Shown one piece after another: positions 8,275 through 12,173 of a DNA stretch of 12,173 nucleotides. The stretch spans positions 1 through 12,173 of the forward strand of contig JAFDIG010000039.1 of assembly GCA_019308145.1 (NCBI GenBank). The letters run 5' to 3'. The position numbers and the translations under genes are program-made. Every line of letters begins with the position of its first letter. Within the stretch, counting starts at the first letter, position 1. The notes beneath the pieces were generated by a model that did not search any database, was not told where the DNA came from, and saw only the letters and a program-made list of their open reading frames with translations. Origin of the DNA: Deltaproteobacteria bacterium (GTDB lineage: Bacteria > Desulfobacterota > JAFDIG01).

Positions 8275-9681
8275 TTAGGAATTATTTTTTATAAGATTTT
8301 GAGCTTGTTTTAATCTTTTTATTACCCTTTTTTGCCCTATTGCCTCAATTAATTCAAAGATACCAGGGCTTACTGTTCCTCCAGTTAATGCAACCCTGAC
8401 TGGTTGAGCTATTTTACCCAATTTTATTTTTTCTTTATCCATATACTCTATAAAGATCTGTTGAATATTTTCTTTAGTAAAAGAGGTAAGTTGAGAGAAT
8501 TTTTTGATTAAGAACTCTAAGAAAGGCAATATATTGGAAGTCAAGAATTTTTTTGCTAAAGATGGATCAATTTCAACCTCTTCTTTAAAATAGTAAGCAC
8601 CTATTTCTACCATCTCTTTTAATGTATTAGCTCGGCCTTTTAGGGTGGCAACTTGTTTAATAAAAAGGTTCTCATCGTCTATTTTATAACCTTTTGCTTC
8701 AACAAAAGGCTTAAGTAGTTTTGAGAGTTCAATATCATCTGTCATTTTTATATGTTCACTATTTACCCAGAGAAGTTTTTCTGGGTTAAAAACACCTGCA
8801 GATTTTCCAACATGATCCAGAGAAAAATACTCAATAAGTTCATCAATTGTGAAGATTTCCTGATCACCATGAGACCAACCAAGCCTAACAAGATAGTTAA
8901 CCATTGCAGAAGCTAAGTATCCTGCATCTTTGTATTCCATAATAGAAGTAGCCCCATGTCTTTTGCTGAGCCTTTTTTTATCGTTTCCAAGTATCATAGG
9001 GACATGGGCAAATTCAGGAAGAGGATAGCCAAGAGCTTTATAAAGTTGGATCTGTCTTGGTGTGTTATTTACATGATCATCCCCTCTAATTACATGGGTG
9101 ATTCCCATTGTTGCATCATCAACTACTACTGCAAAATTATAGGTTGGAAGACCATTTCTCCTTTGTATTATTAAATCATCAAGTTCTTGATTATCAAACT
9201 CAATTCTACCTTTTATTAGATCATTTACGATTGTTTTACCTTCTTGTGGAGAAGCAAAACGTATTGCAAAAGGTTTATCTTTTGGAGGATTTTTAAGATT
9301 TCGGCATGTGCCATCATATTTTGGTTTTCTTCCCTCTTTTAGGGCTTTTATCCTTTTTGCTTCAAGCACTTCAGGTTCACAATAACAGCGATATGCTTTA
9401 CCTTCATCAAGTAGTTTTTTTACATGTTCTTGATAAATATGTAATCTTTCACTCTGAAAATATGGACCTTCATCCCAATCAATACCAAGCCATTTTAAAC
9501 CTTCCAAAATAACATCTACATCCTCTTTAGAAGACCTTTCTACGTCAGTATCCTCTATCCTTAAGATGAATTCACCTTTATGATGGCGTGAAAAAAGCCA
9601 GTTAAATAAAGCTGTTCTAACACCACCTATATGAAGTTTTCCTGTTGGACTTGGAGGAAACCGAGTTCTAACTTTTTTCAT
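8275..9681 (-). CDS. gltX: Glutamyl-tRNA synthetase (class I)
   Basis: 468 residues, the usual GluRS length. It charges tRNA with glutamate in the cytosol. The Rossmann catalytic core shows RFPPSPTGKLHIGG (7-20, the HIGH motif as HIGG) and RIEDTD (41-46); the second ATP-binding motif KMSKS is KRLSK at 236-240. A putative zinc site is C99-Y-C101 with Y122 and C126; the CxC...YxxxC spacing resembles the one I recall from the GluRS-like protein YadB, so the absence of a Cys/His at 128 need not mean loss of zinc. The C-terminal anticodon-binding domain (about 320-468) ends in a lysine-rich tail. AAGGAG before the ATG supports the start. Whether it also charges tRNA-Gln cannot be told here: no gatCAB gene is in the window. 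First gene of a pair with smc. Confidence 0.97.
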   Translation of the reverse strand: MKKVRTRFPPSPTGKLHIGGVRTALFNWLFSRHHKGEFILRIEDTDVERSSKEDVDVILEGLKWLGIDWDEGPYFQSERLHIYQEHVKKLLDEGKAYRCYCEPEVLEAKRIKALKEGRKPKYDGTCRNLKNPPKDKPFAIRFASPQEGKTIVNDLIKGRIEFDNQELDDLIIQRRNGLPTYNFAVVVDDATMGITHVIRGDDHVNNTPRQIQLYKALGYPLPEFAHVPMILGNDKKRLSKRHGATSIMEYKDAGYLASAMVNYLVRLGWSHGDQEIFTIDELIEYFSLDHVGKSAGVFNPEKLLWVNSEHIKMTDDIELSKLLKPFVEAKGYKIDDENLFIKQVATLKGRANTLKEMVEIGAYYFKEEVEIDPSLAKKFLTSNILPFLEFLIKKFSQLTSFTKENIQQIFIEYMDKEKIKLGKIAQPVRVALTGGTVSPGIFELIEAIGQKRVIKRLKQAQNLIKNNS

Positions 9682-9712
9682 TTATATCTCCTTTTCATCT
9701 ACTTCAATTGAA

Positions 9713-9740
9713 ATTATATACAAATATCAAATTTTGTCAA
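9713..9740 (-). promoter_or_regulatory. Strong sigma-70-type promoter for gltX-smc
   Basis: On the minus strand a consensus TTGACA (9735-9740) and consensus TATAAT (9713-9718) are separated by 16 bases. The predicted start near 9705 leaves a leader of about 25 bases that includes the AGGAG ribosome binding site. Both hexamers match perfectly, fitting constitutive expression of two essential genes. Confidence 0.8.
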
Positions 9741-9860
9741 GCTTTCTATTTGTTTGAATTTCATTTATAGCATGATCAAGAACTTACTTTGCTCCTTTTT
9801 AATGAACTTTACTTTTTAATAACGTTATATCATTTTTAAATTTCTTTTTCTATTTAAGAT

Positions 9861-9906
9861 AATAGAGGAAATCTCTATTGACATCTTACATTGCATATAA
9901 TATCAC
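9861..9906 (+). promoter_or_regulatory. Candidate promoter with dyad for the J-protein operon
   Basis: AATAGAG (9861-9867) and CTCTATT (9873-9879) form a perfect 7-bp inverted repeat with a 5-base centre. Its right arm overlaps a consensus TTGACA at 9878-9883. Seventeen bases on is TATCAC (9901-9906), a 4-of-6 -10 box; the better TATAAT at 9896-9901 is only 12 bases away, too near for that -35. Another TATAAT at 9931-9936 has only a weak -35. The true start is unclear, but the dyad on the -35 looks like an operator. Confidence 0.35.
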
Positions 9907-10008
9907 TTTAAATAATTTAATTTGATTGAGTATAATAAAAAGAATCTCCTTTGGGCTAAATTTTAAAGTTTTTAGCTTTAAAAAAATTTTTTTAAAAAGG
10001 GTATCCTT

Positions 10009-10326
10009 ATGGGTAAAACAAAATATGAGATAATCACTGAGGCAAGGAATATTTTAGGTCTTCCAGAAAAGGCAACAATGCAGCAAATTATAAATAGTTA
10101 TAGAGAGCTATTAAAGAAATGGCATCCTGATAAATGTAAAGAGGATAAAGATAAATGTAAGGAGATGAGTATAAAGGTTATAGAGGCATACAGGATAATC
10201 ATCGACTATTGTAGTAATTATGAATATTCATTCACAAAAGAGGATGTAGCAAGATCATTATCACCAGAGGATTGGTGGTATCAAAGGTTTGGAGATGATC
10301 CTCTCTGGGGGAAAGGAGATGGCTAA
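10009..10326 (+). CDS. Small J-domain (DnaJ-like) co-chaperone
   Basis: 105 residues. Residues 11-70 make a J domain: ARNILGLPEKATMQQIINSY forms helices I-II, the invariant HPD tripeptide is at 39-41, and IKVIEAYRII is helix III. J domains stimulate the ATPase of Hsp70/DnaK. There is no Gly/Phe region, zinc finger or client-binding domain, so it is a class C (type III) J protein. After the HPD come two cysteines in CKEDKDKC (43-50), and the tail has an aromatic motif, DWWYQRFGDDPLW (87-99), outside the J fold. It is first in an overlapping set with a methyltransferase, a QueG-like Fe-S protein and mnmG; no dnaK is nearby. AAGGG upstream is a modest ribosome binding site. Partner and client are unknown. 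Confidence 0.85.
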   Translation: MGKTKYEIITEARNILGLPEKATMQQIINSYRELLKKWHPDKCKEDKDKCKEMSIKVIEAYRIIIDYCSNYEYSFTKEDVARSLSPEDWWYQRFGDDPLWGKGDG

Positions 10327-10945
10327 AACTAAACCTTTTGATCTATATTTTAATGAATATGATAAATGGTTTGAAGATAATGATAAAATCTATCTTTCAG
10401 AGTTAAACGCCATCAAAAGGTTTATTCCTAATGATAAGTTAGGGATAGAGATAGGAGTTGGGACAGCTAAATTTGCTTCTCCTTTATCAATTAGGTTTGG
10501 TATTGAGCCATCTAAGAGGATGGCTAAAATATCAAAGGAAAAAGGGATTAAAGTAATAAAAGGAGTTGCAGAAAACCTACCATTAAAAAAAGAGAGCATG
10601 GATTTTATCTTAATGGTAACAACAATATGTTTTGTTGATGATATTAAGAAAAGTTTGAATGAATGTTACATGGCTTTGAAAAAAGAAGGTTTTATTGTTA
10701 TTGGTTTTGTTGACAAAGAGAGCGACCTTGGTAAGCTTTATATTAAAAAAAGAGAAAAAAGTAAATTTTATAAAGAAGCAACGTTTTATTCAACGAAAGA
10801 AGTTTTGGATTATTTAAAAAAAGCAGGATTTATTCATTTCGATATTGTCCAAACTATTTATAAAAACCAGAATATCTCTGTTCAGCCGGTAAAGTCTGGG
10901 TATAATGAGGGCAGTTTTATAGTGATAAAAGGATATAAGAATTAA
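10319..10945 (+). CDS. Class I SAM-dependent methyltransferase, substrate unknown
   Basis: 208 residues from the ATG at 10319 (MAKTKPFDLYFNEYDKWFE, a usual N-terminus for this family). The SAM-binding Rossmann fold is seen as motif I IEIGVGTA (43-50), the acidic end of strand 2 at E63, ENLPL (85-89) and the motif IV region DFILMVTTICFVDD (95-108), as in Methyltransf_11 (UbiE-like) proteins. The C-terminal half has FIVIGFVDKES and a helix ending in KKAGF, normal for the family. An in-frame ATG at 10295, with AAAGG seven bases upstream, and a TTG at 10289 are other possible starts that would add 8-10 residues; the 10319 ATG has its AAAGGAG directly adjacent. Its start overlaps the J-protein stop, and its stop overlaps the next ATG, so translation is probably coupled. 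A small molecule, protein or tRNA could be the acceptor. Confidence 0.85.
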   Translation: MAKTKPFDLYFNEYDKWFEDNDKIYLSELNAIKRFIPNDKLGIEIGVGTAKFASPLSIRFGIEPSKRMAKISKEKGIKVIKGVAENLPLKKESMDFILMVTTICFVDDIKKSLNECYMALKKEGFIVIGFVDKESDLGKLYIKKREKSKFYKEATFYSTKEVLDYLKKAGFIHFDIVQTIYKNQNISVQPVKSGYNEGSFIVIKGYKN

Positions 10946-11655
10946 TGGAAGATAAAAAAGAGCAAAATTATAATCTTTTAAAAAAGAAAGCTTTTGATTT
11001 AGGAGCACATCTTTTTGGTGTTGCTAATACAGAGCCATTAAAACAACGATTTTTAGAGATAGAAGGAACTTATATGGATGATCTTCCCTATGCTATATCA
11101 TTAGGATTTCCACTTTCAAAGAGGATATTAAAAGGAATTGTTGATCATCCAACAAAGCTTTATTTCTTTCATTATCAAAGGATGAATATATTAATAGATA
11201 CGGTTACAATAAAGTTAACCAATATTATTCAAGATATGGGATATGAAGCCTTACCAATACCTTCATCTCAAGTAATCGACTGGAAAGAACAAAAAGCACA
11301 TATATCGCATAAACATGTAGCAAAAGAGGCAGGTTTGGGCTGGATCGGTAGAAATAACCTCCTTGTTACAAAAAGATATGGTTCATGTTTAAGATTGGGC
11401 ACTATACTTACTGATATCCCTCTTAAAGCAGATTCTCCTTTAGATCAGGATTGTGGTTTATGTCGGAGATGTTTAAATGTTTGTCCTGTGAATGCTATTC
11501 ATGAATCCCCAGCAGATTTTGATCATATTGCCTGTTATGAACAGTTGAAAATCTTTCAAAAGAAGCATAATATAAGACATATGATATGTGGGATATGTGT
11601 AAAAGTATGTTTAGGGGAGTTCGGGAAAAATGATAAACTATCCCAAAAAGTATGA
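10945..11655 (+). CDS. Short QueG-like double [4Fe-4S] cluster protein
   Basis: 236 residues, shorter than epoxyqueuosine reductase QueG (about 350-380). KEAGLGWIGRNNLLVTKRYG (127-146) followed by LGTILTD strongly resembles the QueG core. The first cluster motif is C170-x2-C173-x2-C176-x3-C180-P; the second group is C197, C215, C218 and C222, giving eight cysteines for two [4Fe-4S] clusters. The second CxxCxxxC is followed by Leu and not the usual Pro. QueG reduces epoxyqueuosine to queuosine at the tRNA wobble position using cobalamin. Hand alignment does not show the expected catalytic Asp before the AGLGW segment, and the C-terminal extension is missing, so the same reaction is not assured. 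Its ATG shares a base with the methyltransferase TAA, and its end overlaps mnmG by 26 bases. Fe-S electron carrier or reductase is a safe description. Confidence 0.85.
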   Translation: MEDKKEQNYNLLKKKAFDLGAHLFGVANTEPLKQRFLEIEGTYMDDLPYAISLGFPLSKRILKGIVDHPTKLYFFHYQRMNILIDTVTIKLTNIIQDMGYEALPIPSSQVIDWKEQKAHISHKHVAKEAGLGWIGRNNLLVTKRYGSCLRLGTILTDIPLKADSPLDQDCGLCRRCLNVCPVNAIHESPADFDHIACYEQLKIFQKKHNIRHMICGICVKVCLGEFGKNDKLSQKV

Positions 11656-12173
11656 TGTAATTGTAGTAGGGGGTGGTCATGCTGGCTGTGAAGCAGCTCT
11701 TGCTTCTGCCAGGATGGGTCTTAAAACCCTGCTTGTTACTATAAATGCTGATAACATTGCGCAGATGTCGTGCAACCCTGCAATCGGTGGGCTTGCAAAA
11801 GGGCATCTTGTAAAAGAGATAGATGCCTTAGGTGGGGAGATAGCTTTAGCAGCAGATGATACTGGTATTCAGTTTAGGGTATTAAATACAAAAAAAGGCC
11901 CTGCAGTGCGTTCTTCAAGAGCTCAGATCGATATGTTTGAATATAAAACAAGGATGAGATCTGCTTTAGAAGCAGAACCTAACCTTGATATAAAACAGGA
12001 CATGGTGGAAACCATTCTTGTAAAAAATAATAAGATAGAGGGAATAACTACTAAAAGTGAGCTTGCATTCTTTGGTAAAGCTGTAATTATTACAACAGGA
12101 ACCTTTTTAAATGGATTGATCCATATAGGGCTTAACCACTTCCCTGCTGGTAGGATGGGGGATTTCCCTTCAA
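11630..12173 (+). CDS. mnmG: tRNA uridine-5-carboxymethylaminomethyl modification enzyme MnmG (3' end beyond window)
   Basis: An open frame from the ATG at 11630 to the window end gives 181 codons; MnmG is usually about 620 residues, so only the N-terminal part is seen. It begins MINYPKKYDVIVVGGGHAGCEAALA, the FAD-binding GxGxxG region with the GGGHAGCE signature, followed by MSCNPAIGGLAKGHLVKEIDALGG (about 50-73), GIQFRVLNTKKGPAVRSSRAQ and TGTFLNGLIHIG, all characteristic of MnmG/GidA. With MnmE it builds the cmnm5 group on U34 of several tRNAs, using FAD and a folate one-carbon unit. The start lies 26 bases inside the upstream Fe-S gene in another frame, with GGGGAG about 10 bases ahead. 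The overlap implies the same mRNA. Confidence 0.95.
   Translation, partial: MINYPKKYDVIVVGGGHAGCEAALASARMGLKTLLVTINADNIAQMSCNPAIGGLAKGHLVKEIDALGGEIALAADDTGIQFRVLNTKKGPAVRSSRAQIDMFEYKTRMRSALEAEPNLDIKQDMVETILVKNNKIEGITTKSELAFFGKAVIITTGTFLNGLIHIGLNHFPAGRMGDFPS

Larger units (their letters stand above)
9682..10008. other. Divergent intergenic region between gltX and the J-protein operon
   Basis: 327 bases without a gene. The gltX side holds the promoter described separately. The middle (about 9745-9850) is AT-rich with a 10-bp palindrome ATAACGTTAT at 9819-9828 and nothing else recognisable. The right side holds a 7-bp inverted repeat, a TTGACA box, and two overlapping weak hairpins just before the first plus-strand gene. 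No tRNA or conserved RNA was recognised. Confidence 0.5.

Noticed and set aside
8013..8294. Plus-strand open frame across the smc start
   Set aside because: It lies antisense to the conserved SMC N-terminal head, has no family resemblance and no ribosome binding site; it is a shadow of smc.
8275..9681. Loss of the zinc site in GltX because position 128 is Asn
   Set aside because: The CxC (99, 101) with Tyr122 and Cys126 fits a known alternative ligand spacing, so loss is not supported.
9819..9828. ATAACGTTAT palindrome as an operator
   Set aside because: A single 10-bp palindrome in very AT-rich DNA, away from both promoters; too weak to call.
10390..11008. Minus-strand open frames opposite the methyltransferase and the start of the Fe-S gene
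   Set aside because: They are antisense to genes with clear motifs and show no recognisable domain.
11495..11806. Minus-strand open frame opposite the Fe-S protein end and the mnmG start
   Set aside because: The plus strand encodes the second cysteine cluster and the FAD-binding signature of MnmG; the antisense product looks random.
1..12173. CRISPR array, tRNA, rRNA, insertion sequence or prophage
   Set aside because: No regularly spaced direct repeats, cloverleaf-like segment, transposase or integrase motif was found on either strand.

Overview
This 12.2 kb window is a compact, AT-rich bacterial chromosome segment with dense gene packing, short spacers and recognisable sigma-70-type promoters. 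The gene content (TRAP transporter, SMC, GltX, MnmG, and a small J-domain protein with a methyltransferase and an Fe-S protein) suggests a low-GC anaerobe, perhaps of the former Deltaproteobacteria (Desulfobacterota). That assignment is an inference from gene families and is not secure. I see no mobile element, CRISPR array, tRNA or rRNA.

Region 1 (1-4482, minus strand) is a five-gene module read right to left: an XRE-cupin regulator, the TRAP solute-binding protein DctP, the small permease DctQ, the large permease DctM, and a PrpF-family isomerase that runs off the left edge. Together they look like a regulated uptake and first-step catabolism cassette for an unsaturated di- or tricarboxylate. 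A promoter with a TTGACT -35 box sits so close to the regulator start codon that the mRNA should be nearly leaderless. A perfect 11-bp inverted repeat lies between dctP and dctQ, where it could protect or boost the dctP part of the transcript.

Region 2 (4709-9681, minus strand) is a housekeeping pair, gltX (glutamyl-tRNA synthetase) followed 5 bases later by smc (chromosome condensation ATPase), transcribed from a strong promoter (TTGACA, 16-base spacer, TATAAT) at 9713-9740.

Region 3 (9682-10008) is a divergent promoter region with AT-rich inverted repeats. Region 4 (10009-12173, plus strand) is a tightly overlapped four-gene set: a small J-domain protein, a class I SAM-dependent methyltransferase, a short QueG-like double [4Fe-4S] protein, and the 5' part of mnmG (tRNA wobble-uridine modification). 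Their start and stop codons overlap at all three junctions, so they are probably co-translated. Two of the four families are linked to tRNA anticodon modification, but the roles of the J protein, the methyltransferase and the short Fe-S protein cannot be fixed from sequence.

Most of the window is ordinary. The parts worth a second look are the J/methyltransferase/Fe-S/mnmG cluster, the near-leaderless regulator, the dctP-dctQ hairpin, and the unknown substrate of the TRAP-PrpF cassette.
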